Assembly (NCBI GenBank): GCA_016779285.1
Contig: JADHNV010000005.1
Coordinates: 1 to 22,232 of the forward strand
Source: SAR86 cluster bacterium
Lineage (GTDB): Bacteria; Pseudomonadota; Gammaproteobacteria; Magnimaribacterales; D2472
Reading direction: 5' to 3'
Length of the DNA stretch: 22,232 bases
Each line of letters opens with the position of its first letter. Within the stretch, counting starts at the first letter, position 1. Below, in pieces: positions 1-7,753 of this stretch. The translations under genes and the position numbers were made by a program. Below the pieces are notes generated by a model. The model had not been told where the DNA came from and searched no databases. It worked only from the letters and a program-made list of their open reading frames with translations.

Positions 1-1
1 A

Positions 2-655
2 GATTTTGCAAATTTAGCCAAAGAAAATTCAAAAAGCAGCAACGCGTTATCTGGCGGAGAGATGGGTTGGAGGAACCTAGCTGATCTTCCGAGCTTATTT
101 GCAAACGCCCTTAAAGGTAAGAAGAAAGGGTATATTTCTCCTCCATTAAAAAGTAGTTCTGGCTTTTATATATTAAAACTTGAGGACAAACGTGGGGATC
201 TCGTACGTTTTGAAGACCAATGGAACGTCCGCCATATTTTAATGATGACTACAAAATTAAGAGATGAAACTTTTACTAAAAAAGAGCTAGAAGAAGTTAG
301 AAAAAGAGTTCTAGATGGTGAAGATTTTACTCTACTGGCTAAGGAATTTTCTGAAGATCCTGGTTCAGCAAGTCGAGGCGGCGACTTAGATTGGCTCAGT
401 AAAGGCCAAACTGCTCCAGCTTTTGAAAAGATGATGCTGGAATCACCGATTAATGAAATATCTCCTGTTTTTGAATCTGAGTTTGGTTTTCATTTTCTTC
501 AAGTGCTGGATACTAGAACAGAAGACTTAACCGAAGAAGTCATTAAAGACAGAGCCTATGGCATTTTGTTTGCTAGAAAATTTGATGAGGAATTAGAAAA
601 TACTCTTCGCACAACAAGAGCAGAGGCATTTGTAGAATTTAAAGAACTAGATTGA
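2..655 (+). CDS. surA: Periplasmic chaperone / peptidyl-prolyl isomerase SurA, C-terminal part (5' truncated)
   Basis: SurA is a periplasmic chaperone with parvulin-type prolyl isomerase domains that escorts outer-membrane proteins to the BAM complex. The reading frame is open from base 2 and runs past the left edge, so the signal peptide and N-terminal chaperone domain are not visible. The ATG at 62 lies inside the first parvulin domain and is not the start. Upstream of it the frame reads DFANLAKENSKSS...LSGGEMGW, typical parvulin sequence. A second parvulin domain begins near WNVRHILM and continues through FSEDPGSASRGGDLDW to FGFHFLQVLD, followed by a short C-terminal helix. About 217 residues are present, against roughly 430 for the E. 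coli protein. Its stop overlaps the pdxA start by 4 nt, the usual surA-pdxA-rsmA order. Confidence 0.95.
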   Translation, partial: DFANLAKENSKSSNALSGGEMGWRNLADLPSLFANALKGKKKGYISPPLKSSSGFYILKLEDKRGDLVRFEDQWNVRHILMMTTKLRDETFTKKELEEVRKRVLDGEDFTLLAKEFSEDPGSASRGGDLDWLSKGQTAPAFEKMMLESPINEISPVFESEFGFHFLQVLDTRTEDLTEEVIKDRAYGILFARKFDEELENTLRTTRAEAFVEFKELD

Positions 656-1638
656 ATCGTCTCCTCTACTCTCATGGTGAGCCAGCAGGCATTGGCATCG
701 ACCTAGTTCTATATTTATCAAAGTTGAAGTTTTGGCAAGACATGCGTTCTGCAATGATCTGTATTGCTGATATTAAGCTATTAAAATCAAGATCTGAAAT
801 TCTAGGTCTAAAGATTCAGTTTGTTGAGGTAAAAAATATAAAATTTGCCAAAAAAAATAAATTTGGAACGATCCAGTTTATTCAGATTTCCAGTTGCAAA
901 GATTCATCTTCGGGCTCCCTAAATCCTAAAAATGCAAAATATATTATTGATAATCTTAACTTTGGAATTACTGAGTGCCTTAGAAACAAAAATGTTGGCT
1001 TGGTCACTGGGCCCATTCAAAAAAGTAATATTATTAATGGTGGCTTTAAAAATTTTCAAGGTCACACGGAGTGGATTCAAAAGAAAACAAAATCTAAAAA
1101 TGCAGTCATGCTGCTGTCTTCAAGCAAGATTAAAGTTGCTCTAGCTACTACTCATATACCATTAGCTGAAGTTGCTAAAAATATTCGCAAGTCAAAATTG
1201 ATTCAGATAATTCAAACTTTGCATTCGGGATTAAAAACAAAGTTTAAAATCAAACTTCCAGCAATAACTATCCTGGGACTAAATCCACATGCCGGTGAAA
1301 ATGGAAAAATGGGTATGGAAGAGATTAGGATAATAAATCCAGCAGTAAAAGTTTGTAAGGAAATGGGCATAAATGCTTCATATGCAATTTCAGCTGATAC
1401 AGCTTTCACAACTAAAAAAATAAAGGAAACAGATGCTTACCTTGCGATGTATCACGATCAAGCTTTGCCAGTCTTAAAAGCCTTAAGTTTTGGGGCGGCA
1501 GTTAATATTACCCTTGGCACTGGAATTGTAAGAACATCTGTTGATCATGGAACAGCCTTAGATATTGCTGGAAAAATCAAGCCAAATCTTGGATCAATAA
1601 AAGAAGCAATAAAAGCAGCAGAAGCTCAACTAAGATGA
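652..1638 (+). CDS. pdxA: 4-hydroxythreonine-4-phosphate dehydrogenase PdxA (vitamin B6 synthesis)
   Basis: PdxA oxidises 4-phosphohydroxy-L-threonine with NAD; the product is condensed by PdxJ to pyridoxine 5'-phosphate. The protein is 328 residues, the usual family length. It opens with SHGEPAGIGIDLV near the N terminus and has GHTE at residues 137-140. The three candidate metal-binding histidines are His168 (HIPLAEV), His213 (NPHAGENG) and His268 (YHDQALP), close to His166/211/266 of E. coli PdxA as I remember them. The C-terminal GTGIVRTSVDHGTALDIAG motif is intact. The start is TTG at 652, inside the surA stop region, and gives the family-typical N terminus; no ATG would. The gene overlaps surA by 4 nt at the front and rsmA by 4 nt at the back, which suggests translational coupling. 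It is cytoplasmic. Confidence 0.96.
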   Translation: MNRLLYSHGEPAGIGIDLVLYLSKLKFWQDMRSAMICIADIKLLKSRSEILGLKIQFVEVKNIKFAKKNKFGTIQFIQISSCKDSSSGSLNPKNAKYIIDNLNFGITECLRNKNVGLVTGPIQKSNIINGGFKNFQGHTEWIQKKTKSKNAVMLLSSSKIKVALATTHIPLAEVAKNIRKSKLIQIIQTLHSGLKTKFKIKLPAITILGLNPHAGENGKMGMEEIRIINPAVKVCKEMGINASYAISADTAFTTKKIKETDAYLAMYHDQALPVLKALSFGAAVNITLGTGIVRTSVDHGTALDIAGKIKPNLGSIKEAIKAAEAQLR

Positions 1639-2402
1639 GTGATAGAGCTCATCGACGAAGACTCGGACAAAACTATCTTATAGATCCAGTAATATTATTT
1701 GAAATTGAGAGAGCAATAAACCCCCAAAGAAATAATCTTTTTTTTGAGATTGGCCCTGGCACTGGCGCATTAACAGATCAGTTAATGGGTCAAGATATTA
1801 AAGTAACGGCCATGGATCTTGATAAAAAAAATATATTAACTCTCTCAAAAAAATATACAGATAGTGAGCATATATTTATTCATGATGATGTTCTAAAAGC
1901 ACCTCTAGAATTTCTATATGAGGCTAAGCATAGGGTTGTAGGGAATCTTCCCTATAATATTTCTACGCAAATAGTCCTTAAATTAATTAATTATTTTGAT
2001 GGAATTGAAGATATGCATTTTTTAGTCCAAAAGGAAGTTGCGCTAAGGATCTGTGCTTCAAATAACTCAGGAGATTGGGGTAGACTTGGGGTAAAAATTG
2101 CAGCATTTTTTAAAACAGCGATTTTATTTGATGTTCCCCCTGAATCTTTTGACATTAGACCCAAAGTTCAGTCCTCATTTATTAGGCTCATCCCTAGAGA
2201 CAATCCTTTGGTTGCGTTATGCAACTTCAGAGAATTTTCAAACTTAGTTGATCAATCTTTTGCGAATAAAAGAAAGGGAATTAAAAACAATTTAAAAAAA
2301 TTAGAAATTGATTATGAGAAGCTGCATATAAATCCGCAGGCAAGAGCAGAGGAATTATCTATTGAAGATTTTATTTTAGTTTTTCAAAGCATAAATATTT
2401 AA
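1635..2402 (+). CDS. rsmA: 16S rRNA adenine(1518/1519)-N6-dimethyltransferase RsmA (KsgA)
   Basis: RsmA dimethylates two adjacent adenosines in the 3' terminal hairpin of 16S rRNA, a late checkpoint in small-subunit assembly, using S-adenosylmethionine. The N terminus RRRLGQNYLIDPVIL is the family signature. The SAM-binding loop EIGPGTG is at residues 38-44, and the catalytic NLPY motif is at residues 104-107. The C-terminal region with FANKRKGIKNNL is the usual rRNA-binding part. Length 255 residues is close to the usual 270. The ATG at 1635 overlaps the pdxA stop in ATGA, and apaH starts directly after the stop. In many relatives apaG lies between rsmA and apaH; here it is absent. Confidence 0.97.
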   Translation: MSDRAHRRRLGQNYLIDPVILFEIERAINPQRNNLFFEIGPGTGALTDQLMGQDIKVTAMDLDKKNILTLSKKYTDSEHIFIHDDVLKAPLEFLYEAKHRVVGNLPYNISTQIVLKLINYFDGIEDMHFLVQKEVALRICASNNSGDWGRLGVKIAAFFKTAILFDVPPESFDIRPKVQSSFIRLIPRDNPLVALCNFREFSNLVDQSFANKRKGIKNNLKKLEIDYEKLHINPQARAEELSIEDFILVFQSINI

Positions 2403-3206
2403 ATGAGCACTTATATTATTGGGGATTTGCATGGCTGTTTTGATCAATTCATAAGATTGTTAAAAAAAATTAATTATGACAAACAAAAAGATCAAATTAT
2501 ACTTACTGGCGATCTGGTAAACAGAGGCCCAAAGTCTCTTGATGTTTTAAATTACTGCCTTGCAGATAAAAATATTACCACTGTGTTGGGAAATCATGAT
2601 CTCTATTTGCTTTACTTAATGAGCATTAAACAGGGCAAAGGTAAGTTAAGAAAAATAGTAAAGGCAGAAAATAATAAAGAAATTTTTGACTGGCTCATCA
2701 CCCGCCCTCTTCTCATTCAAATCTCCGATCAATCGACAAATAATAAATTCATTATCACTCATGCTGGCATTCCAGAGATTTGGTCGATAGAAAAAGCTCA
2801 GGATCTTGCTAATGAAGTTTCCAAAACATTGACTAATAATTCATCTAAGATACTTAAAGCAATGTGGGGCGATGATCCAAAGTCTTGGAATGAATCATTA
2901 ACAGGCAAAGAAAGATATAGAATTATTATCAACTACTTTACTAGAATGAGATTCCTTGGGAATAAGGCTGCCTTAGACTTGAAAAATACAAGCACAAAAG
3001 CTTCCAAAGGATTTAAGCCATGGTTTCACTATGAATCTTCATCCTACAAAAAAATGAAACAGTATTATGTATTTGGCCATTGGGCATCTTTAAATGGTCA
3101 AACAAATAACCCTCATTTTATTGGCTTAGATACGGGCTGCACATGGAAAGGAAAACTTACGGCTCTTAGAGTAGATGATTTAGAGAAAATTTCGGTAAAG
3201 TATTAG
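2403..3206 (+). CDS. apaH: Symmetrical diadenosine tetraphosphatase ApaH
   Basis: ApaH hydrolyses Ap4A to two ADP and can remove Np4A caps from RNA 5' ends; it belongs to the calcineurin-like metallophosphatases. All phosphoesterase motifs are present in order: GDLHGC at residues 7-12, GDLVNRGP, GNHD, and THAGI further on. The late FGHWASLNG and GLDTGC segments supply the last metal-binding histidine and the conserved C-terminal motif. Length is 267 residues against about 280 in E. coli. The ATG begins at the base after the rsmA stop, with no intergenic base, so translation is probably coupled. Cytoplasmic. Confidence 0.96.
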   Translation: MSTYIIGDLHGCFDQFIRLLKKINYDKQKDQIILTGDLVNRGPKSLDVLNYCLADKNITTVLGNHDLYLLYLMSIKQGKGKLRKIVKAENNKEIFDWLITRPLLIQISDQSTNNKFIITHAGIPEIWSIEKAQDLANEVSKTLTNNSSKILKAMWGDDPKSWNESLTGKERYRIIINYFTRMRFLGNKAALDLKNTSTKASKGFKPWFHYESSSYKKMKQYYVFGHWASLNGQTNNPHFIGLDTGCTWKGKLTALRVDDLEKISVKY

Positions 3207-3207
3207 C

Positions 3208-4224
3208 ATGAAAGTTTTTCAAGTTGGCGGATCTGTAAGAGATGAGTTACTTGGGGTGGAGCCTAAGGATCGTGACTGGGTTGTGGTAAATTCTAGTCCG
3301 CAAGAGATGGAAGAAAAGGGTTTTAAACCCATAGGCAAAGATTTTCCAGTCTTTCTTCATCCAGAAACCAATGAAGAATATGCTTTAGCTAGAACTGAAA
3401 GAAAATCTGGTGTTGGCTATAAAGGATTTAATTTTTATTTTGATTCAAGCGTCACCCTTGAAGAAGATCTTAAACGAAGAGATTTTACAATCAATGCAAT
3501 GGCCAAAGATGACAATGGAAATATTATTGACCCTTTTGAAGGCAGAGAAGATCTAAAAAATAAAATATTCAAACATGTCTCCCCTGCCTTTGAAGAAGAC
3601 CCACTTCGAGTCTTAAGATATGCAAGGTTTAAATCATATGAACAACTCCATGATTTTGATCTTCATGAGGAAACAAAAGTTTTATTTGCAAGGATTGTTG
3701 CTTCAACAGAACTTAACGACCTTTCATCTGAAAGAGTATGGATGGAAACTAAAAAAGCTCTTGAAAATAAGTGTAGTGATCAATTCTTTAAAACTTTAAT
3801 CCAGTTCCATTTAACAGATCCATGGTTTATAGATCTTAAAAGCGTTTCATGTGAGGGAGATTTACCTGAGCTTAAATGGGCTGATATGCAGCGAATAAAT
3901 TGCTTTCAGCTGTGTGCATCATTACCAGTCCCAAATTCATATATAAAAGTTTTAGAATCTTTGAAACAAATAATTAATTTAATTGACTCTAAAAATAAGT
4001 TAGAAAAATTAAGATTAGTTGAAAAGATGAACGTGCGCCGTAATTATGAAATATTGACGCAATTTAAACAGTATGGGTTTCTAAATGAGCATCAAGACTA
4101 CCTAGAGAAACTCTTTCAATCGGTCATGGCGATAGACTTTTCGGTAATGGCAAATGTAAATGAGTCTGAAGTTTCGAATCAAAAACAATTGCTTTATCAT
4201 GAAGCCTTACAAGAGATCATATGA
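3208..4224 (+). CDS. cca: CCA-adding enzyme (tRNA nucleotidyltransferase), form without HD domain
   Basis: This enzyme builds or repairs the 3' CCA end of tRNAs without a nucleic-acid template. The N-terminal polymerase half is very close to the E. coli class II enzyme: VGGSVRDELLG at the start, KDRDWVVV with the catalytic acidic pair, FPVFLHPETNEEYALARTE, RRDFTINAMA and EEDPLRVLRYARF. After about residue 205 the similarity fades. E. coli Cca has about 412 residues and carries a C-terminal HD phosphohydrolase domain. Here only about 130 residues follow and no His-Asp dyad is visible, so the 2',3'-cyclic phosphodiesterase/phosphatase side activities are expected to be missing. The start is one base after the apaH stop, and the end overlaps the next gene in ATGA. 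No frameshift is seen; the frame is open to its stop. Confidence 0.93.
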   Translation: MKVFQVGGSVRDELLGVEPKDRDWVVVNSSPQEMEEKGFKPIGKDFPVFLHPETNEEYALARTERKSGVGYKGFNFYFDSSVTLEEDLKRRDFTINAMAKDDNGNIIDPFEGREDLKNKIFKHVSPAFEEDPLRVLRYARFKSYEQLHDFDLHEETKVLFARIVASTELNDLSSERVWMETKKALENKCSDQFFKTLIQFHLTDPWFIDLKSVSCEGDLPELKWADMQRINCFQLCASLPVPNSYIKVLESLKQIINLIDSKNKLEKLRLVEKMNVRRNYEILTQFKQYGFLNEHQDYLEKLFQSVMAIDFSVMANVNESEVSNQKQLLYHEALQEII

Positions 4225-4946
4225 ATAAAAGAATTCTGATTACTGGAGCGGCAAAAAGGATAGGCAAAGAGATGGCCTTATCATTTTTTAAGAAAGGCTG
4301 GGACATTGTGATTCACTTCAATGCCTCTAAAGATGAGGCTGAAAGTCTGGCTGATCAAATGAATGCCGAAAGATTTAATAGCGCCATGCTTGTTCAAGCA
4401 AATCTTGATAATACAAATGAAGTTGAAAAGTTAGTAGCAAAAATACAATCAAATAATATAAGCATTGATGCATTAATCAATAATGCCTCGACCTTCTACC
4501 CTACTCCCATAGGAACTTTCTCTGAAGAAAATTGGGATGCTCTCATGGGCAGTAATTTAAAAGCACCGCTCTTTTTAATTCAATCATTTCACAAACAACT
4601 AAAAAAAAATAAAGGCTTTATTATCAATATTACTGATATTAATGTTGATAAAGCTTTGGTCAATCATTCAATTTATCTTGCGGCCAAATCTGGTTTGCAA
4701 ACTCTCACAAAAGCACTTGCTAAAGAATTAGCTCCTCACATAAGAGTCAATGCAATAGCTCCTGGTGCAATTCTGGAACCACCCAACACAGAGTGGACAT
4801 CAGAGCAAAAAAATAAAATTATTGATGCGGTTCCCTTGAAGAGAATGGGAAGCGAAAAAGATATTGTGGATGCTGCAATATATCTTTCTGAAGCAGAATA
4901 TGTGACCGGTCAGATATTAAATATAGATGGAGGTAAATCTCTATAA
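4221..4946 (+). CDS. Short-chain dehydrogenase, pteridine reductase type (FolM-like)
   Basis: A classical SDR of 241 residues, probably reducing dihydropterins such as dihydromonapterin or dihydrofolate with NADPH. The nucleotide-binding turn is TGAAKRIG at residues 8-15; an arginine in this place is typical of NADPH-using pteridine reductases. NNAS is at residues 87-90 and is followed by FYPTP, a hallmark of bacterial pteridine reductases. The catalytic pair is Tyr152 and Lys156, and RVNAIAPGAIL plus the C-terminal VTGQILNIDGG are also standard. Two other pterin enzymes, FolK and FolB, are encoded just downstream on the opposite strand, which supports the assignment. The start overlaps the cca stop by 4 nt. 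A general ketoreductase role cannot be excluded from sequence alone. Confidence 0.82.
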   Translation: MNKRILITGAAKRIGKEMALSFFKKGWDIVIHFNASKDEAESLADQMNAERFNSAMLVQANLDNTNEVEKLVAKIQSNNISIDALINNASTFYPTPIGTFSEENWDALMGSNLKAPLFLIQSFHKQLKKNKGFIINITDINVDKALVNHSIYLAAKSGLQTLTKALAKELAPHIRVNAIAPGAILEPPNTEWTSEQKNKIIDAVPLKRMGSEKDIVDAAIYLSEAEYVTGQILNIDGGKSL

Positions 4947-4948
4947 TA

Positions 4949-6022
4949 ATGAACGACTCCAATTCAAATAATCCGGATGGTAATAAAATTTTCTCAGGAA
5001 CAAAGGAGGTTGCTGAGAACCTAAAGTTTAATGAGTTAGGTTTACAGGGGTGGCTTAACGATAACATCGCATCTGCTGGAAAAATCTTAGAAATTGCTCA
5101 ATTTAAAGGCGGCCAATCAAATCCCACATATAAAATTACAACTGAAAATAAAAAGTTTGTCTTGCGCAGAAAGCCTCCAGGAGTTTTGTTACCGTCTGCT
5201 CATGCTGTAGATAGAGAATACAAAGTGATGACTGCTCTTCAAGAAACCAAGGTTCCAGTACCAAAAACTTATGGTCTTTGTGAGGATGAAGAAATTATAG
5301 GTACGCCTTTTTTTATTATGGATTTCCTTGATGGAAGTATTTATTGGGATCTGTTACTAAGTGACAAGTCTCCAGCAGAAAGAAAGCAAATTTATGCAAG
5401 CAAAAATAATGTCATTGCTCAGCTTCATATGGTTGATTATGAAGCAGTTGGATTGTCTAATTATGGCAAGCCTGGAAATTACATTGCTAGGCAAGTTTCT
5501 AGATGGACCAAGCAATATATAGCTTCAGAGACTCAAGATATTCCAGCAATGAATAACTTAATAGATTGGCTTCCCTCTAATATTCCTGATGAAGATGAGA
5601 CCACAATTGTTCATGGAGATTATCGACTCGATAATATGGTTTTCAATACAAATAATAATATTATGGGGGTATTGGACTGGGAGCTTTCAACTCTTGGGCA
5701 TCCTATTGCAGACTTCAATTATCACTGTATTAGTTGGAGAAATATTCCAGAGTTAAGCGATCAAAAATTCTGCCAGGAAAATGGCATTCCAACAGAAAAA
5801 GAATACATGAATATGTATTCTGAAATTACCGGCAAGAATCTTGATGAACATTGGGAGTTTTATACTATTTTTAATATCTTCAAACTGGCAGGGATTCTTC
5901 AAGGAATTATGGGCAGAGTGAGAGATGGCACTGCAGCAAGTAAACATGCCGAGGAAAGAGGAAATCAAGTAGCTCCCTTAGCAGAAGCTGCTTGGGGCTT
6001 AGTAGAAAAAAACTATAAATAA
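4949..6022 (+). CDS. Aminoglycoside-phosphotransferase-fold kinase, ACAD10/11 N-domain / LvaA-like
   Basis: The 357-residue protein has a complete APH-type kinase core. It shows a glycine-rich segment FKGGQSNPTYKI, a lysine-containing strand FVLRRKPPG, the catalytic loop HGDYRLDN at residues 222-229, and the metal-binding LDWE at 242-245. The RRKPPG and LDWELSTLGHPIADF segments are typical of the subgroup that resembles the kinase domain of human ACAD10/ACAD11 and bacterial LvaA. Members of that subgroup are reported to phosphorylate 4-hydroxyacyl-CoA before an acyl-CoA dehydrogenase-type partner removes phosphate. A hydroxyacyl-CoA kinase role is therefore plausible, but no acyl-CoA dehydrogenase gene is visible here. 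It is not expected to be an antibiotic-resistance enzyme. It starts 2 nt after the pteridine reductase and ends 2 nt before the convergent folK. Confidence 0.8.
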   Translation: MNDSNSNNPDGNKIFSGTKEVAENLKFNELGLQGWLNDNIASAGKILEIAQFKGGQSNPTYKITTENKKFVLRRKPPGVLLPSAHAVDREYKVMTALQETKVPVPKTYGLCEDEEIIGTPFFIMDFLDGSIYWDLLLSDKSPAERKQIYASKNNVIAQLHMVDYEAVGLSNYGKPGNYIARQVSRWTKQYIASETQDIPAMNNLIDWLPSNIPDEDETTIVHGDYRLDNMVFNTNNNIMGVLDWELSTLGHPIADFNYHCISWRNIPELSDQKFCQENGIPTEKEYMNMYSEITGKNLDEHWEFYTIFNIFKLAGILQGIMGRVRDGTAASKHAEERGNQVAPLAEAAWGLVEKNYK

Positions 6023-6024
6023 GC

Positions 6025-6405
6025 TCACAATATTTCTCTAAGGGGCTCAGATACAAAACGATATTTGGCTATCTCATCACTCTCAAAAAGTATTTCCTCA
6101 TCGTCGCTTAATTGCAGCACTATATCTATATCTAGAGTTCTTGAGGAAAATTTTGGACTGCTTCTGTCTCTTCCAGAGCTATCTTCTATAGCTTTTAATT
6201 TTTTTTTGAGACTCTCAAACGATAGAGGAGATGTGCCACAATAGACAAGATTTAGGAAATCGTCTCCATCAAAACCCTCAGCTTGAGTTTTATATATTGA
6301 AGAACATTTGGTATCTCTCAGTATTTTACCCAATGAAGAAATAGCAAAATCCAAATTTAACTCTGGGTTAATATTGCTCCCAAGTGAAAGGAAGTACTTC
6401 ATCAT
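6025..6405 (-). CDS. folK: 2-amino-4-hydroxy-6-hydroxymethyldihydropteridine pyrophosphokinase FolK (short form)
   Basis: FolK transfers pyrophosphate from ATP to 6-hydroxymethyl-dihydropterin, just before dihydropteroate synthase in folate synthesis. The protein opens with SLGSNINPE. It carries the family signature around SSRTLDIDI, with Arg79, Arg81 and Arg89 and the two metal-binding aspartates Asp92 and Asp94. At 126 residues it is shorter than the roughly 160 of E. coli. The C-terminal active-site segment reads AKYRFVSEPLREIL, so the usual histidine there is missing and the arginine is shifted by one place in my alignment from memory. There is a double ATG at 6405 and 6402; the first overlaps the folB stop, so FolB and FolK are probably translationally coupled. 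It runs convergent with the kinase gene. Confidence 0.88.
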   Translation of the reverse strand: MMKYFLSLGSNINPELNLDFAISSLGKILRDTKCSSIYKTQAEGFDGDDFLNLVYCGTSPLSFESLKKKLKAIEDSSGRDRSSPKFSSRTLDIDIVLQLSDDEEILFESDEIAKYRFVSEPLREIL

Positions 6406-6749
6406 CTGTAAATAATTACCCCAACGTCCTCAGCATGTCTTAATGCACCTGGCTTAGAAACCCTTAACTTTAGTGAGTCAACTTTATATTTATTTTTTAC
6501 AAGATCAGCAATACCTTCAGCCAAGGTTTCTTGTAGCTGAAATTCAGATTCCTCAACAAACTTAATAATTCCTTTGGTAATTTTTTTATAATCGATGGTA
6601 TCTTCAATGGCATCATTTTTTGCAGCTTTCTTGCAATCAAATTCCATTTCTAAATCAATGCTTACTTCCTGCCTAACTTCTCGTTCCCAACCAAAGATTC
6701 CGATAATTGTTTGAACCCTTAGATCTTTAATATAAATTAGATCTTGCAT
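6402..6749 (-). CDS. folB: Dihydroneopterin aldolase FolB
   Basis: FolB cleaves 7,8-dihydroneopterin to 6-hydroxymethyl-dihydropterin and glycolaldehyde, supplying the substrate of FolK encoded next to it. The sequence matches E. coli FolB along its length: IYIKDLRVQTIIGIFGWER at the start, then IDYKKI, then QLQETLAEGIADLV, and finally SKPGALRHAEDVGVIIYR with the catalytic lysine. I chose the ATG at 6749, which gives 115 residues. The open frame reaches further up to 6785, but those extra 12 codons lie inside tsaD and are not family-like. The start is one base after the tsaD stop. A GGGA stretch about 10 nt upstream could serve as a weak ribosome binding site. Confidence 0.93.
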   Translation of the reverse strand: MQDLIYIKDLRVQTIIGIFGWEREVRQEVSIDLEMEFDCKKAAKNDAIEDTIDYKKITKGIIKFVEESEFQLQETLAEGIADLVKNKYKVDSLKLRVSKPGALRHAEDVGVIIYR

Positions 6750-6750
6750 T

Positions 6751-7749
6751 CTATTTTTTTCCCAAAGGCCATCGTGGTCGAGCATGCGATTTTATATGAA
6801 ATGTTGCCTCATCTGATTTCAAACTTCCTAGATATGCAATCATTGCTGCATTATCTGTGCAATGAGCAATTGGCGGATATAAGGCCCTAATATTTAAAGA
6901 TTCCTGAAGAGTGGATATTTTTTCTCTGAGCAGTTTGTTTGCTGCTACTCCACCAGCTAAAACAATGCCCTCTCTTCCAGTATCTATTAAAGCTTTAGAA
7001 ATTTTTTTTACAAGCACCTCTGTGGCTGCTTGCTGAAAGGATGCACAAATATCTGCCTGTATATCCTGCGTGATATTTTCTAGATCTTGCACTGCATAAA
7101 GTACAGAGGTCTTTAAACCGCTAAAACTAAAATCATAATCATCACTATGCAGCATTGGTTGTGGAAATTGAAATTTATTAGGGTCGCCATGTTGAGCTAT
7201 TTTTTCTATCTCTGGTCCACCTGGATAACCTAAGCCAATAAGCTTAGCGACTTTATCAAAAGCTTCTCCAACTGCATCATCCCTTGACTGACCTAGAATT
7301 TCATAATCATTAAAAGCCTTAACATCAATAATTAATGAGTGACCTCCAGAGACAAGAAGGGTTAAAAAAGGAAAATCTAATTTTTCACCACCAAGAAACG
7401 GAGCCATCAAATGACCTTCAAGATGATTCACGGGTATTAATGGCTTTTTAAGAGCCAGTGCAAGCCCTTGAGCAAAATTTTCACCTATTAATAAGGTCCC
7501 CAACAATCCTGGACCTGCAGTATAAGCAATCTGATCTATGCTGCTCAGCTGAGTGTCTCCCAATGCTTTATGAAAAATATGAGTAATTTTTTGGCAATGA
7601 TCCCTAGAAGCAAGCTCAGGTATAACTCCACCATACTCTCCATGAAGTTCTATCTGAGAAAAAACAGCTTCTCCTATCAGCCCCTTTCCAGAATCATATA
7701 AGGCTACAGCTGTTTCATCGCAAGATGTTTCAATGCCTAGAGTAATCAT
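6751..7749 (-). CDS. tsaD: tRNA N6-adenosine threonylcarbamoyltransferase TsaD
   Basis: TsaD transfers the threonylcarbamoyl group to A37 of ANN-decoding tRNAs, acting with TsaB and TsaE in bacteria. The protein begins MITLGIETSCDETAVALYD, the family signature, and has the iron-binding histidines His109 and His113 in VNHLEGHLMAP. LVSGGHS and the ATP-binding AGGVAANKLLREK segment follow. I start it at the ATG at 7749 (332 residues, usual length about 337). The 16 extra codons up to 7797 encode nothing family-like and would run through the divergent rpsU promoter region. It is divergent from rpsU, a common gammaproteobacterial arrangement. folB follows with a 1-nt gap. Confidence 0.96.
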   Translation of the reverse strand: MITLGIETSCDETAVALYDSGKGLIGEAVFSQIELHGEYGGVIPELASRDHCQKITHIFHKALGDTQLSSIDQIAYTAGPGLLGTLLIGENFAQGLALALKKPLIPVNHLEGHLMAPFLGGEKLDFPFLTLLVSGGHSLIIDVKAFNDYEILGQSRDDAVGEAFDKVAKLIGLGYPGGPEIEKIAQHGDPNKFQFPQPMLHSDDYDFSFSGLKTSVLYAVQDLENITQDIQADICASFQQAATEVLVKKISKALIDTGREGIVLAGGVAANKLLREKISTLQESLNIRALYPPIAHCTDNAAMIAYLGSLKSDEATFHIKSHARPRWPLGKK

Positions 7750-7753
7750 AAAA

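Noticed and set aside
62..64. ATG at 62 as the start of the first gene
   Set aside because: The frame is open upstream to base 2 and encodes parvulin-domain sequence, so the gene is cut by the window edge.
932..1144. 70-codon frame inside pdxA, and similar frames inside other genes (for example 10798-11055, 12140-12355, 16851-17183)
   Set aside because: All lie fully within well-supported genes in another frame or strand, with no recognisable protein features.
4949..6022. Aminoglycoside resistance gene
   Set aside because: The fold is shared, but the motif set fits the acyl-CoA-associated ACAD10/11 and LvaA-like group rather than drug kinases.
6750..6785. 12-codon extension of folB into tsaD
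   Set aside because: It is not conserved, and a proper start at 6749 gives the usual length.
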